From NCBI GenBank assembly GCA_050246995.1, contig JBFWVA010000006.1:1-64000 (forward strand): DNA of 64,000 nucleotides, written 5' to 3'. The position numbers and the translations under genes were made by a program. Positions within the stretch are counted from its first letter, which is position 1. Every line of letters begins with the position of its first letter. This document shows positions 52,914 to 62,640 of the stretch, in pieces. Below the pieces are notes generated by a model. It searched no databases, was not told the DNA's origin, and saw only the letters and a program-made list of their open reading frames with translations. This stretch comes from SHVO01 sp050246995 (GTDB lineage: Bacteria > Pseudomonadota > Alphaproteobacteria > Rhodospirillales > Rhodospirillaceae).

Positions 52914-53276
52914 GATCCCCGGCCCCTTTGCGCGGTTTTACGGTGCAGGGAGCGTCGGATTTCAAGGCGAAGGGTGTCAAGGACAATGAGGTAACGCGAG
53001 GATTTACAAGGTCGAAACGAGCCTGTCATAAACGCGGAAATCGAGATGACATACCGTTCAGAAACCCCTGAAAAACCGGGCTTAAATGCCTGTATGACGA
53101 GATTAAATAGCTGTTACCCCGATTGATCGAATCCCGGGCTCCGCTAACATCCCGTCCAATCCTCGCGACGCATTCCCTAACACTTCCCGAACACGGCGCG
53201 ACGAGACACACGGACGGCGGATCTGAAAGCAAAGTGGCGTTGCCCGTGTCTCATCCACGAAAGGACAGATAAAAAA
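52914..53276. other. Intergenic region upstream of the DegP-type protease gene
   Basis: This 363-bp divergent promoter region serves 52913 (minus) and 53277 (plus). I see no sequence I would call a sigma-E/EcfG box with confidence, and no gene. Confidence 0.5.
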
Positions 53277-54659
53277 ATGAAGACGGTTTCCTCTCGTTTC
53301 CTTCCGGCGTTCGCGACGGCCATGGCCCTCGTTCTCGCGGTACCGGTTGTCAGCGACTTCGCTCAAGCTCAATCCGCGCAGCAGATCCCCATGCGCGACG
53401 GCATCCCGACGCTCGCGCCCCTGGTCGAGAAAGTCATTCCCGCGGTGGTGAACGTGCAGGTGAAGGCCAAGGTGAGCATGGCCGATGAGCAGCAGGCCGA
53501 TCCTTTCCGCTTCTTCAACCTTCCGCGCGGACAGGGCCAGATGCCGCCGCGCGAGCGCCAGTCGGCCGGCTCGGGCATCATCATCGACGCCAAGAAGGGT
53601 TACATCCTCACGAATCATCACGTCATCGCCGACGCCACCGATATCCAGGTGACGCTGCACGACCGACGTCAGCTGACCGCGAAGATGGTCGGCAGCGACG
53701 AGGGCACCGACATCGCCCTCCTGCAGGTCGACGCCAAGGATCTCGACGCGCTTCCGATCGGTGATTCCAACGAATTGCGCGTCGGCGATTACGTATTCGC
53801 GGTCGGCAGCCCGTTCGGCCTGCAAAAGACCGTGACCTCGGGCATCGTTTCGGCCCTGGGCCGCTCGGGCGGCGGCATCGAAGAATATGAGGACTTCATC
53901 CAGACCGACGCAGCGATCAATCCAGGCAACTCGGGCGGCCCGCTTGTGAACCTCAAGGGCGAACTGGTCGGCGTGAACACCGCGATCCTCGGTCCCGCCG
54001 GCGGCAACGTCGGCGTCGGCTTCGCGGTGCCGACCTCCATGGTCAAGGGTGTCATCGCCCAGCTCCAGGAGTTCGGTGAAGTGCGCCGCGGCCGGATCGG
54101 CGTCGCGATCTCCGACATCACGCCGGAAGTCGCCGCCAACCTCGGCATCGACCGTACGGAAGGCGCGCTGATCGGCAGCGTCGAAAAAGGCACTCCGGCC
54201 GACAAGGCGGGTATCCGCGCCGGCGACGTCGCGATCGAAATGGACGGCAAGCCGTTGCGCGGTTCGTCGGACCTTCGCAATCGCATCGGCATGCTGACGA
54301 TCGGCACGGACGTCAACATCACCGTGCTCCGTGAAGGCCAGAAGAAAACCTTCAAGGTGAACATCGGTAAGCAGGCTGCGGCGCAGCTCGCGAAGCTTCC
54401 GGATCGCCAGGCGCTGGAAGGCGCGAGCTTCTCGGCGACCACCCGCGGCGACGACGCGACCGGTGCGAAAGTCACCGATGTCGAACAAGGCAGCCCGGCC
54501 GAACGCATCGGCCTGGAAGTGGGAGATATCGTGACGGCCGTGAACACCAAATCGGTGAAGAGCCTGGAGGAATTCCAGACCGCGATGGCCGGCTCCAAGC
54601 GTTCGACCGTGCTGCACGTGCAGCGCGGGGATGAGCGCCGTGTGATCGTCGTTCCCTAG
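53277..54659 (+). CDS. degP: DegP/DegQ (HtrA) periplasmic serine protease
   Basis: This encodes 460 residues. A signal peptide (about 1-32) is followed by a trypsin-like domain with catalytic His about 115 (TNHHVI), Asp about 145 (GTDIALL) and Ser about 219 (NPGNSGGP). Two PDZ domains lie at about 255-345 and 375-460. It degrades or refolds misfolded envelope proteins. AAGGA precedes the ATG. A strong terminator follows. Confidence 0.95.
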   Translation: MKTVSSRFLPAFATAMALVLAVPVVSDFAQAQSAQQIPMRDGIPTLAPLVEKVIPAVVNVQVKAKVSMADEQQADPFRFFNLPRGQGQMPPRERQSAGSGIIIDAKKGYILTNHHVIADATDIQVTLHDRRQLTAKMVGSDEGTDIALLQVDAKDLDALPIGDSNELRVGDYVFAVGSPFGLQKTVTSGIVSALGRSGGGIEEYEDFIQTDAAINPGNSGGPLVNLKGELVGVNTAILGPAGGNVGVGFAVPTSMVKGVIAQLQEFGEVRRGRIGVAISDITPEVAANLGIDRTEGALIGSVEKGTPADKAGIRAGDVAIEMDGKPLRGSSDLRNRIGMLTIGTDVNITVLREGQKKTFKVNIGKQAAAQLAKLPDRQALEGASFSATTRGDDATGAKVTDVEQGSPAERIGLEVGDIVTAVNTKSVKSLEEFQTAMAGSKRSTVLHVQRGDERRVIVVP

Positions 54660-54685
54660 TCCGCTTTAACCTATCGATCCTCGAA

Positions 54686-54716
54686 ACGGCGCCGGGCCTC
54701 CGGCGCCGTTTTTTTT
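54686..54716 (+). terminator. Rho-independent terminator
   Basis: ACGGCGCC (54686-54693) and GGCGCCGT (54702-54709) are perfect 8-bp arms around an 8-nt loop, followed by eight T. It ends the degP transcript. Confidence 0.93.
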
Positions 54717-54771
54717 GTCCTATTTCAAAAGATTGGGCATACTGACCCCGGGGGCTACCAAGGGGTTCGAG

Positions 54772-56871
54772 ATGTTACGGTCGTTGCGATTCTGGATCAG
54801 GGCGCTGATCTTCATGAGTCTGGCGTGCACGCAGGCGGCACGAGCCGACGTTGACCGTATCGAGATCCTGGAACGCTCTGTGATGGCCGAGGGCCGCGGG
54901 TTCGGGGGCGTGGGACCCTATGAGCGGTTACGCGGACGGCTCTACTTCATCGTCGATACCGGCGCGGCCGAAAATCAAGCCATCACCGATATCCGCCTCG
55001 CCCCGCGCGATGCCCAGGGACGCGTGCAATTCTCCGCCGACTTCATGATGCTGCGCCCCGTTGACGGCGGGCGCGCCAATGGGCGCGTCCTGTTCGAAGC
55101 CGGCGGCGCCGGCGGACCTGCGATGCTGAGCGTCTTCAACGACGCCACGAACGCGCTGCTGCCGGCCACCAGCGCGGAATCGGGCAACGGCTTTCTGATG
55201 GACCAGGGTTACACGTTGCTGTGGGTCGGATGGAACTGGGACGTGCTACCCGGTGAAGGACGCTTACGCGCAGACCTCCCGATCGCGTTGGAAGGCGGAA
55301 AGCCGGTCTTTGGGCGGGTCCTGTCCGAAATCGCGGTGAACCAGGCGGCGAATAACGCGCGCGCTACGGGCGGCGCGCTGACGGTGGGCTATGAACCCGC
55401 CCGCCCCGACGACCCGGAAGCGGTCATGACCGTGCGCGATACGGCCGCGAGCCCACGCGCGGTGATTCCGCGTGAGAAATGGCACTTCGGCCGCAAGTTC
55501 GGCACCCGCGCCATCTATGACCCTACCTATGTGACACTGGAGGGCGGCTTCAGAGCCGGCGCGATCTACACCGTGAGCTATGTCGCACGCGGACCGCGCA
55601 TTGCGGGCCTTGGCTTGGCGGCAATCCGCGACGCCCTGCTGTTCTTCCACTTTGAGCGCACGGACCGCTTCGGCGGCGTGAACCCGCTCGTCACCAACGG
55701 CGGCGAGCTGCCGCGCGCCGTCCTCGCCTTCGGTCACGGGGAGGGCGCCCGCGTTCTGCAGACGATGTTGTACTACGGCCTTTCCACCGGCAGCAGCGGA
55801 CGCCTCGGCTTCGACGGCGCCCTTTTGAATGTCGAGGGCGCCGCCAAGGGACCATTCAATCTGCGCTTCGGCCAGGGTGGGCGCGAAAGCGCGCCCGATC
55901 TCGGCACCGACTATCCGAACAGCTGGTATCCCTTCGCCACCGCGCCGCAACCCGACAGCGTCACCAACGAGACCCGCGGCGTGCTGGACCGCCTGACTGC
56001 CAACAACACCGTGCCGCGCCTATTTTACGTGAACACCTCGACGGAATATTGGACGCAGGCCGCATCCCTGACGCATACCGCGCTGGGGACGCCGGCCGAC
56101 CTTCCGCCCCATGCAAGGGCGCGCATCTATTCCATCGCCAGCGCGCAGCAGCGCAGCGGCGCGGGCGGCGAGCGGCTCGACCTTGCACATTGCGTCAACC
56201 CGCTCGACTATCGTCCCGTATTACGTTCGCTGCTCCTGCATCTCGACGCCTGGGTTACGCTACGCACCGAACCGCCAGCGTCCGAAATGCCAACCATCGC
56301 AAACCAGTCGCTCGTGCCTGTCGCGCGCTACCTCGAGAAATACCCCAAGATTCCTGGCACGCGTGTGCCTGCGCGCGCCTTCGAGCCTTCGCGCCAGGAT
56401 TTTGGAGGGCGCTTCATGACGGAGGGGATCGTCGATACCTTGCCACCGCGCGCAGGGCGTCCCTACAACGTGTTGGTCCCCCAAGTGGACGGCGACGGCC
56501 TCGACCTTGCAGGCATTCGTCTGCCTGATATCGCGGTGCCCCTCGGCACCTATGCCGGCTGGAACCCGCAAAACGCCGCCACGGGCGCACCGGACCGTCT
56601 TTCACGCAGCGAAGGCAGCTTCATCCCGTTCCCGCGCACAGAAGACGATAAACTCGCGGCGAACGATCCACGCCGTTCGATCGGCGAGCGCTACGCGAAC
56701 CGCGACGCCTACACGCAGGCCTACGCGGCGGCGACATTAGCGCTGGCGGAAAAGGGTTTGATCCTGAGCACGGACATCAATCCAATGATCGAACGCGCGA
56801 GCGGCTTCTATGATCGCTTGATGACCCGCGACCCCCGGGATTCGACCTGCGGCTATCTCGCGGCCCGGTAA
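54772..56871 (+). CDS. Exported alpha/beta-hydrolase-domain protein without a nucleophile Ser
   Basis: This encodes 699 residues from the ATG at 54772 (AAGGGG upstream) with a signal peptide ending near QAARAD. It resembles a large exported alpha/beta-hydrolase-domain family whose nucleophile elbow usually reads like GYSQSGR. Here the aligned segment is FGHGEGARVLQTMLYYG, with Gly where the catalytic Ser belongs. The rest of the block (GRLGFDGALLNVEG, FNLRFGQ) is conserved. Either it is not a hydrolase or it uses another nucleophile. It follows degP's terminator by 56 bp and stands alone. Confidence 0.85.
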   Translation: MLRSLRFWIRALIFMSLACTQAARADVDRIEILERSVMAEGRGFGGVGPYERLRGRLYFIVDTGAAENQAITDIRLAPRDAQGRVQFSADFMMLRPVDGGRANGRVLFEAGGAGGPAMLSVFNDATNALLPATSAESGNGFLMDQGYTLLWVGWNWDVLPGEGRLRADLPIALEGGKPVFGRVLSEIAVNQAANNARATGGALTVGYEPARPDDPEAVMTVRDTAASPRAVIPREKWHFGRKFGTRAIYDPTYVTLEGGFRAGAIYTVSYVARGPRIAGLGLAAIRDALLFFHFERTDRFGGVNPLVTNGGELPRAVLAFGHGEGARVLQTMLYYGLSTGSSGRLGFDGALLNVEGAAKGPFNLRFGQGGRESAPDLGTDYPNSWYPFATAPQPDSVTNETRGVLDRLTANNTVPRLFYVNTSTEYWTQAASLTHTALGTPADLPPHARARIYSIASAQQRSGAGGERLDLAHCVNPLDYRPVLRSLLLHLDAWVTLRTEPPASEMPTIANQSLVPVARYLEKYPKIPGTRVPARAFEPSRQDFGGRFMTEGIVDTLPPRAGRPYNVLVPQVDGDGLDLAGIRLPDIAVPLGTYAGWNPQNAATGAPDRLSRSEGSFIPFPRTEDDKLAANDPRRSIGERYANRDAYTQAYAAATLALAEKGLILSTDINPMIERASGFYDRLMTRDPRDSTCGYLAAR

Positions 56872-56877
56872 AAGCGT

Positions 56878-58209
56878 CTACAGGGTTTCTTGGAACCGCA
56901 CCGGCGCGCCGATCGGTTTTTCAAGGAGCTGATCATCGCGCATCACGACATGGCCACGCACGATGGTGGCCTTGGGCCAGCCCGTCACTTCCATGCCATC
57001 GAATGGCGTCCAACCGGATTTGCTGGCGATCCACTCGTTGGTGATCGTGCGTTTGGCCTTGAGATCCACGACGGTGAAATCCGCGTCGTAGCCCACCGCG
57101 ATCCGGCCCTTATTGGCGATCCCGAAGATGCGCGCCGCGCCGGCGCTGGTGAGGTCGACGAGGCGCTGCAACGTCAGACGCCCTTCCGCAACGTGATTGA
57201 GCATGACCGGCAGCAGCGTCTGCGTTCCGGTGAGACCGGAAGGACTGCGCGGATAAGGACGGGCCTTTTCCTCGCGGGTATGAGGCGCGTGGTCGGAGCC
57301 GATGCAATCCACGACGCCAGAGGCGATGCCCTTCCAGAGCCCTTCGCGGTGACGCGCGTCGCGGATGGGCGGGTTCATCTGCGCAAAGGTCCCGAGGCGC
57401 TCATAACACTCGGGCGCGGCCAAGGTGAGATGCTGCGGCAGCACTTCGACCGTCGCAATATCCTTGTTCTGCGCGAGGATGTCGATTTCCTCGGCGGTTG
57501 TGACATGAAGCACGTGAATAAGACGATGAGCCTCGCGCGCGAGGCGCAGGAGACGCGTGGTGCAGCGTACAGCGGTTTCGACATCGCGCCATACCGGATG
57601 CATGGAGACGTCGGCTCCGTCCTTCACGAGCGCCGCGCGCTCGGTGAGGCGCATATCGTCTTCGCTGTGAACCGTGACGCGGCGGGTGCCGGAGCGCAGA
57701 ACGCGCGCGACATTCTCGTCGTCCGCGACCAGAAGCGATCCGGTCGATGACCCCATGAACATCTTGACGCCGCACACACCGGGAAGCCGCTCGAGCGTTC
57801 CGAGATGATCGGCATTCTCGGCGGCTGCGCCGACGTAGAACGCGAAATCGGTCCAGGCGCGGCCCGTGGCCCGCTTGATCTTGTCGTTTATCGCCGCCTC
57901 GGTTGTCGTCGGCGGATCGGTATTGGGCATTTCGAAAACGGTGGTCACGCCGCCAAGCGCGGCGCCGCGTGTGCCGGATTCCAAGTCTTCCTTATGCACA
58001 GGACCGGGTTCGCGGAAGTGCACCTGTTCGTCGATGACGCCAGGCATCACGGTGAGCCCCTTCGCGTCGAAGCGCGCGGCCGCCGCAGCGGCCCCAAGAT
58101 CGCCAATCGCGGCAATTCGGCCGGCGCGAACGCCGACGTCGGTCTGCGCGGGGCCACCCGGAAGCAGGAGAGTTCCGCCGGTGATAAGGAAGTCGAAAGT
58201 CTCGGTCAT
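56878..58209 (-). CDS. Dihydroorotase-like cyclic amidohydrolase
   Basis: This encodes 443 residues of the metal-dependent TIM-barrel amidohydrolase class. Marks: DEQVHFREPG (two metal ligands, about 60-69), GGVTTVFEMPNT, GVKMFMGSSTG (the carbamylated Lys), HVLHVT and SDHAPHT (about 305). Class-I dihydroorotases, allantoinases and hydantoinases share this pattern; HFREPG and the Lys favour dihydroorotase. It is the last gene after three glycosyltransferase genes, 7 bp downstream of the previous one. No other pyrimidine gene is in the window. Confidence 0.9.
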   Translation of the reverse strand: MTETFDFLITGGTLLLPGGPAQTDVGVRAGRIAAIGDLGAAAAAARFDAKGLTVMPGVIDEQVHFREPGPVHKEDLESGTRGAALGGVTTVFEMPNTDPPTTTEAAINDKIKRATGRAWTDFAFYVGAAAENADHLGTLERLPGVCGVKMFMGSSTGSLLVADDENVARVLRSGTRRVTVHSEDDMRLTERAALVKDGADVSMHPVWRDVETAVRCTTRLLRLAREAHRLIHVLHVTTAEEIDILAQNKDIATVEVLPQHLTLAAPECYERLGTFAQMNPPIRDARHREGLWKGIASGVVDCIGSDHAPHTREEKARPYPRSPSGLTGTQTLLPVMLNHVAEGRLTLQRLVDLTSAGAARIFGIANKGRIAVGYDADFTVVDLKAKRTITNEWIASKSGWTPFDGMEVTGWPKATIVRGHVVMRDDQLLEKPIGAPVRFQETL

Positions 58210-58216
58210 GGGAGCC

Positions 58217-59275
58217 TCAGCTCGCGGACATAGGTTCGGCCGGCGCCGTTAGAGTCTTCAAGAGTTCAATATAGCGCTCGCCGATCTTCTCGTCCGTATA
58301 GGATTCATTGAAAACCGCACGCCCGGCATCACTGAATTTTTTGGCCAAATCCTTGTCCTGGCACAGGCGCTTGATGGCTTCGGCCATGCTAATGGGGTCA
58401 TCGACCGGGACCAGCACGCCATTCTCGCCGTTTTTCACCAGGAGGCCCGGCCCGAGGCTGTCAGCAGAAATGACAGCCGCGCCGGCACCCCAGGCTTCGG
58501 CGATCACATCCTGACCATCGTCCTGACGCACGGGATAAACAAAGGCGTCGCTAACCGCTACGTAGGGCGCGAGGTCATCCTGCCAGCCGAGGAAGCGCAC
58601 CCGCGGTTTCACACCCTTCTCGTGGGCCTGCGCCTCCAGATAAGCGCGATCCGGACCGTCGCCGGCGATCCAGAGATAGTAACCGGACAGACGTGCAATG
58701 GCTTCGAGCAGCGTTTCGAGCCCCGCGCCCTTCACAAGACGCAAGGATGTCAGGACAAGCCGGGCCGTTGGCGGCGTGTAGAGCACCTTGCGGCTGATCG
58801 GCGGCGCGGCGGTCTTGCCGGTGCGCGCGAAAGGAAGATTCGGGATGACGTGAACGCGGGTCGGCGACCAACCGCCGTTGATCGCGATATCGGCGCGAGC
58901 CTGGGTCGGCGCGAGCAGGTGATCACACTTTGCGATGGCGCCGCCGTCGTACGCGGATCCGATGCGGCCGAGATGGACGAAGTTTCCTTTCTCGACCAAA
59001 GGCGCAACGTCGGGGGTCCAGGAGATCACAATGTTGGGTTCGAAGCGGCGAATTACGCCATTGATGCGCCGGCGATCCAGAAAGGCAAAGCGGCTTGGAA
59101 ATTGCATTTCGATCGTGATGGCGCCGGCCGCGGCGAAGCGCTCGGCGCGCGCCGGATTGTCGGCGAGCATCACGCGCTGCTCGTCGTTGTTTTGCTGCAA
59201 GACCGCCACAAGACGTTCGGCTTGCTGTTCGACGCCGCCATACGGCGCGCCGCTCATGAGGTGAAAAACTTTCAA
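58217..59275 (-). CDS. Glycosyltransferase (GT4-like)
   Basis: This encodes 352 residues from a TTG at 59275 (GAGG five bases upstream), giving the start MKVFHLMSGAPYGGVEQQ; a longer frame to 59539 is out-of-frame neighbour sequence. The C-terminal half has the nucleotide-sugar-binding region (LRLVKGAGLETLLEAI, GDGPDR, and the acidic DVIAEAWGAGAAVI). The acceptor and sugar are unknown. It is probably involved in lipopolysaccharide or surface-glycan assembly with its two neighbours. Confidence 0.9.
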   Translation of the reverse strand: MKVFHLMSGAPYGGVEQQAERLVAVLQQNNDEQRVMLADNPARAERFAAAGAITIEMQFPSRFAFLDRRRINGVIRRFEPNIVISWTPDVAPLVEKGNFVHLGRIGSAYDGGAIAKCDHLLAPTQARADIAINGGWSPTRVHVIPNLPFARTGKTAAPPISRKVLYTPPTARLVLTSLRLVKGAGLETLLEAIARLSGYYLWIAGDGPDRAYLEAQAHEKGVKPRVRFLGWQDDLAPYVAVSDAFVYPVRQDDGQDVIAEAWGAGAAVISADSLGPGLLVKNGENGVLVPVDDPISMAEAIKRLCQDKDLAKKFSDAGRAVFNESYTDEKIGERYIELLKTLTAPAEPMSAS

Positions 59276-59333
59276 CGCAACCTCGTCCCTGCTTCCGCAA
59301 GACTTTGCATAAGCGGGCGGCGAAGCCAAGGTG

Positions 59334-60212
59334 CTACAGGATGATCCCGCGCGCCGCCGCTGCAACTTCCGCGACACTGAGCCCGGTGATGTCACGGTTC
59401 GGCGCTTGCAGGAACCGCGCTTTGTCGCCAAAGGGCGCGTACCGTATCGGGTCCGAAGGGCCAAACAGCGCGAGAGTCGGCAGGCCCACCGCGGCCGCGA
59501 GGTGGGAAAGGCCAGAATCGTTGCCGACAAAGGCGGCACAATTCTTGAGCGTCGCGGCGACGGTCAGAAGATCAGATTCTCCGAAAACCTTGAGCGCGTC
59601 CGGGAGCGCGGCCAGAAGTGGGGCGGCCTTCGCGTCATCGCCGGGGCCGCCGAACAAGGCGATTCGCCACCCGGCGCAGGGGCCCACCCGCAACGCCGCA
59701 GCGAGCGCGGCGAACCTGTCCGCGGGCCACGTTTTCTCAGCGGCGGCGGCGATCGGCGCGAGCGCCAGCACCGGCGGGCCGGGCGGAATAAGACGGCGCG
59801 CCTCCTCTTCGTGCCGCGGCGCGATAAACACATGAGGTGCAGCGGAGTGGCCAAGCTTCAAGACGGACGACAGATGCTGAACGCGGTGCACAGTGTCATT
59901 GGCAGGTCCAATAATGTAACGCGCGCCCGCGCTCAGGAAGAACGAGATAAAGGAGCGCCGTAAGTCTACGACGATATCCCAGCGCGTCCCCTTGAGCGCG
60001 CGCCACAGATCGAACCAATGCAAATCAAAGCGGCGTTTCTTGAGCACGATGACGCGCGCGAGGCGCGGCACAGCCGCGAACAAGCTTTGCGGCAAGCGCC
60101 CACAGACAATGGTAAAGCGCGCCTCGGGATAGGTCTCGACAAGGCAGTGGAGCACGCCCGACGATAGGATGGCATCGCCGATGCGCGTGTTCGTGATGAA
60201 CAATATATTCAA
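59334..60212 (-). CDS. Glycosyltransferase family 9 (heptosyltransferase-like)
   Basis: This encodes 292 residues from a TTG at 60212 that overlaps the previous stop (TTGA). The N-terminus NILFITNTRIGDAILSSG is the classic heptosyltransferase start, supporting this TTG. The C-terminal part has FGGPGDDAKA, FVGNDSGLSHLAAAVGLPT and ALFGPSDPIRYAP, the donor-binding region. It transfers a heptose or similar sugar in lipopolysaccharide core synthesis. Confidence 0.9.
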   Translation of the reverse strand: MNILFITNTRIGDAILSSGVLHCLVETYPEARFTIVCGRLPQSLFAAVPRLARVIVLKKRRFDLHWFDLWRALKGTRWDIVVDLRRSFISFFLSAGARYIIGPANDTVHRVQHLSSVLKLGHSAAPHVFIAPRHEEEARRLIPPGPPVLALAPIAAAAEKTWPADRFAALAAALRVGPCAGWRIALFGGPGDDAKAAPLLAALPDALKVFGESDLLTVAATLKNCAAFVGNDSGLSHLAAAVGLPTLALFGPSDPIRYAPFGDKARFLQAPNRDITGLSVAEVAAAARGIIL

Positions 60213-61324
60213 GTTAATTTCGCGACGAAGTTATCGAGCGCTTCGGCCGCGGTCGCCCACGTGTGACGGCGTGTGATCTGCTTGGCCTCTTCACTGAGCG
60301 AAGTGTAGACGCCGTCGTCGCCAAGAATTTGCAGGGTGACGTTCGCGAAGGCCTCCGCATCGGGGACGAGGTAGCCGGTCTGGCCGTTGGTGATGCGTTC
60401 CGGCGTGCCGCCGAGCATGCGCGCAACCGCCGGCGTACCGGCGCTTTGCGATTCGCTCAAAGTCCAGCAGGCGAAGTCCTGGGCATGCCCCGGATAGAGG
60501 TGCACGCGCGCGGTACGGTAAACCGCGGCCATGCCGTCGTCTGAGATGGGATCGGCGACGGCGACGTTCTGGGCAGCGGCCGCCTGCACCTTGGCGAAAA
60601 TGGGCGCGAGTTCGTCGGCGACGCCTTCCCCGCGCGCGGCCTTTGCGAGGCTCGCGGAGAAAATCGACAGCCGCGCGGTTGGCATGGCCGGATGAACGCG
60701 CTCGCACCAGAGGTCGAGCAGCCAGCCGAGGCCATGCTGCGGGTGGGACGTGACGATGGCATTGGGACTGGGCGGTCCCTTCGGCATGGCGTCGAGCACG
60801 GCCTGGCGCGCGGCATAGAGTTCGGGATTGAGCGCCTCCTCATGCGGATCGGGCTCCTGCATGAGCGGCGTTTCATAGAATGACGAGCGCACCCCCGGGA
60901 TGAGCGCAACACTCTTCAGCTTGCCTTTATAAGCGCGTTGCTGCTGCTCGGAGATGAAGATCAGTCCCGGCGTGAAGGATTCCCATAAGGGCGCGTTCGC
61001 CTCGGCGGTCAGATAGTCCGGGGCCCCGGTGACCAGCAGCAGACGATGTTTCACGTTGCGCAAATGACCAAGCAGAGAGGGTTTGCGCATGGCGATCACC
61101 ACGTCGGCGGCCTTGGGCGCCCAGGTGTCGCCGAAAGGGGTGTAGTAAGCCCCGTCCGCCATGTGGGCGTAGGTGGTGTTATTGATGACTTTGACCTCGT
61201 GGCCGCGGGCGCCCAGGGCGGCGGCGAGACCGCCCACGGCCTTCTCGGCCCCGCCGATGGCCCGGCGGAGGTTGGTGTAGCCATCGTACTGGAGCGGCGA
61301 GTCGTCGACAAAAACGTAGTGCAT
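60209..61324 (-). CDS. Glycosyltransferase (GT4-like, first of operon)
   Basis: This encodes 371 residues from the ATG at 61324 (MHYVFVDDSPLQYDG); a start 13 codons earlier is possible. It has LRRAIGGAEKAVGGLAAAL near the N-terminus and the C-terminal donor loop LSESQSAGTPAVARMLGGTPE. No membrane segment. It diverges from ygfZ and begins the glycan operon. Confidence 0.88.
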   Translation of the reverse strand: MHYVFVDDSPLQYDGYTNLRRAIGGAEKAVGGLAAALGARGHEVKVINNTTYAHMADGAYYTPFGDTWAPKAADVVIAMRKPSLLGHLRNVKHRLLLVTGAPDYLTAEANAPLWESFTPGLIFISEQQQRAYKGKLKSVALIPGVRSSFYETPLMQEPDPHEEALNPELYAARQAVLDAMPKGPPSPNAIVTSHPQHGLGWLLDLWCERVHPAMPTARLSIFSASLAKAARGEGVADELAPIFAKVQAAAAQNVAVADPISDDGMAAVYRTARVHLYPGHAQDFACWTLSESQSAGTPAVARMLGGTPERITNGQTGYLVPDAEAFANVTLQILGDDGVYTSLSEEAKQITRRHTWATAAEALDNFVAKLT

Positions 61325-61404
61325 GGACGGGTTTATATCCGAGACGGGCGCGGCTTGCAGCAAGCTCTAAGGGTGCTACATAAGCAGGACATCAGGAGAA
61401 CCAT

Positions 61405-62280
61405 ATGGCGTTTTTCACCGCCCTTGCCCATCGCGCGTTGGTTGCCGTCGGGGGCGACGATCGGGCCGGCTTCCTGCAGGGCATGATTTCGAACGATATG
61501 CGCCAGGTGGAAGCCGGGCAGGCCCTGTGGGCGGCCTTTCTCACGGCTCAAGGCAAGTTCCTGCACGAATTTTTCGTTGTCCCGCACGGGGACACAATCC
61601 TTTTGGAGTGCGAACGGGCGCGCCGCGACGACCTGATCACCCGCCTCGCCCGGTATAAATTGAGGGCCAAGGTGACCTTCGCACCCCTAGATACGCTTGA
61701 GGTCGGGGTCGCGTGGGGCGACGGCGCGGCAGCGGCCCTGGAAACCTCGGAGACTTTGGGAACTGTGAAGGCGCGGGGCGACGGCGTCCTTTACACCGAC
61801 CCGCGCCTGGCGGGGGCGGGTGTGCGATTCGCCCTCAGACCGGATCAAACCGACCAGCTTCCGCTCGGCCGTTCGACGCCGGAGGCCTATGACGCCCACC
61901 GGATTGGACTGGGCCTGCCGGACGGCAGCCGGGACATGGAGGTGGACAAGGCCCTCCTTCTTGAAAACGGCTTCGAGGAACTACACGGGGTGGACTTCGA
62001 AAAAGGCTGCTACATCGGGCAGGAACTGACAGCGCGCACCCACTACCGCGCGCTGATCAAAAAGCGCCTGATGCCGGTGGCGATCGACGGTGCAACGCCT
62101 GCGTCGGGCGAAGCGTTAACCTTGGATGGAAGAGACGCGGGGGAAATGAAGAGCATCGCGGGCGCCTTCGGACTGGCGCTGGTACGCGTGGATGCATGGC
62201 GGAGCGGGGGTAACTTGACGGCGGGAGCCGCGCGCATTACCCCGGTCAAACCGGACTGGATGCAGTTGCCGCAAGACTAG
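61405..62280 (+). CDS. ygfZ: YgfZ-type folate-binding iron-sulfur assembly protein
   Basis: This encodes 291 residues; AGGAGA lies upstream of the ATG. The family mark KGCYIGQE, with its conserved Cys near 200, is present, along with an N-terminal GcvT-like fold (GFLQGMISNDM). YgfZ/IBA57-type proteins help build or repair [4Fe-4S] clusters using tetrahydrofolate. It diverges from the glycosyltransferase gene. Confidence 0.92.
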   Translation: MAFFTALAHRALVAVGGDDRAGFLQGMISNDMRQVEAGQALWAAFLTAQGKFLHEFFVVPHGDTILLECERARRDDLITRLARYKLRAKVTFAPLDTLEVGVAWGDGAAAALETSETLGTVKARGDGVLYTDPRLAGAGVRFALRPDQTDQLPLGRSTPEAYDAHRIGLGLPDGSRDMEVDKALLLENGFEELHGVDFEKGCYIGQELTARTHYRALIKKRLMPVAIDGATPASGEALTLDGRDAGEMKSIAGAFGLALVRVDAWRSGGNLTAGAARITPVKPDWMQLPQD

Positions 62281-62309
62281 AAAATAGCGTTCGGGAACGC
62301 AGGTGGGGA

Positions 62310-62552
62310 ATGGCGACCCGGTACCGCAGACGACCAATTGAGATTCAAGCGTGGCAGTGGAATGGCCAGCCGCGCGCCGAATGGCCTGAGTGGCTGGAAG
62401 CCGTGCTGCTGGCCGACGGCCGGCTCGCCATCGGCGGTATTCGCGACAAGGTTTACAAAGGCGACTGGCTGGTCCGCGAAGGCGGCACCACCTACCGGCT
62501 GCCGCCGGCGCTGTTTGATGCGCAATATGAGCCGGTGGACGAGGTCGGCTGA
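62310..62552 (+). CDS. Small phage-like hypothetical protein
   Basis: This encodes 80 residues, with GGTGGGG before the ATG. The pattern (YRRRPIEIQAWQWNG, then GDWLVREGGTTYRLPPALF and a final Y) matches a small family common in phages and prophages that begin with a basic KYRKKP-like stretch. Function unknown. It lies 29 bp after ygfZ; no other phage gene is near. Confidence 0.7.
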   Translation: MATRYRRRPIEIQAWQWNGQPRAEWPEWLEAVLLADGRLAIGGIRDKVYKGDWLVREGGTTYRLPPALFDAQYEPVDEVG

Positions 62553-62640
62553 TCTCGAATCTCTCTTCGCGCATCATCGTAAAAAGCATAGCCTAATGCG
62601 CGTCGGCTCCTTCCGCCGATGAGCGCATGGATGCACGGTG

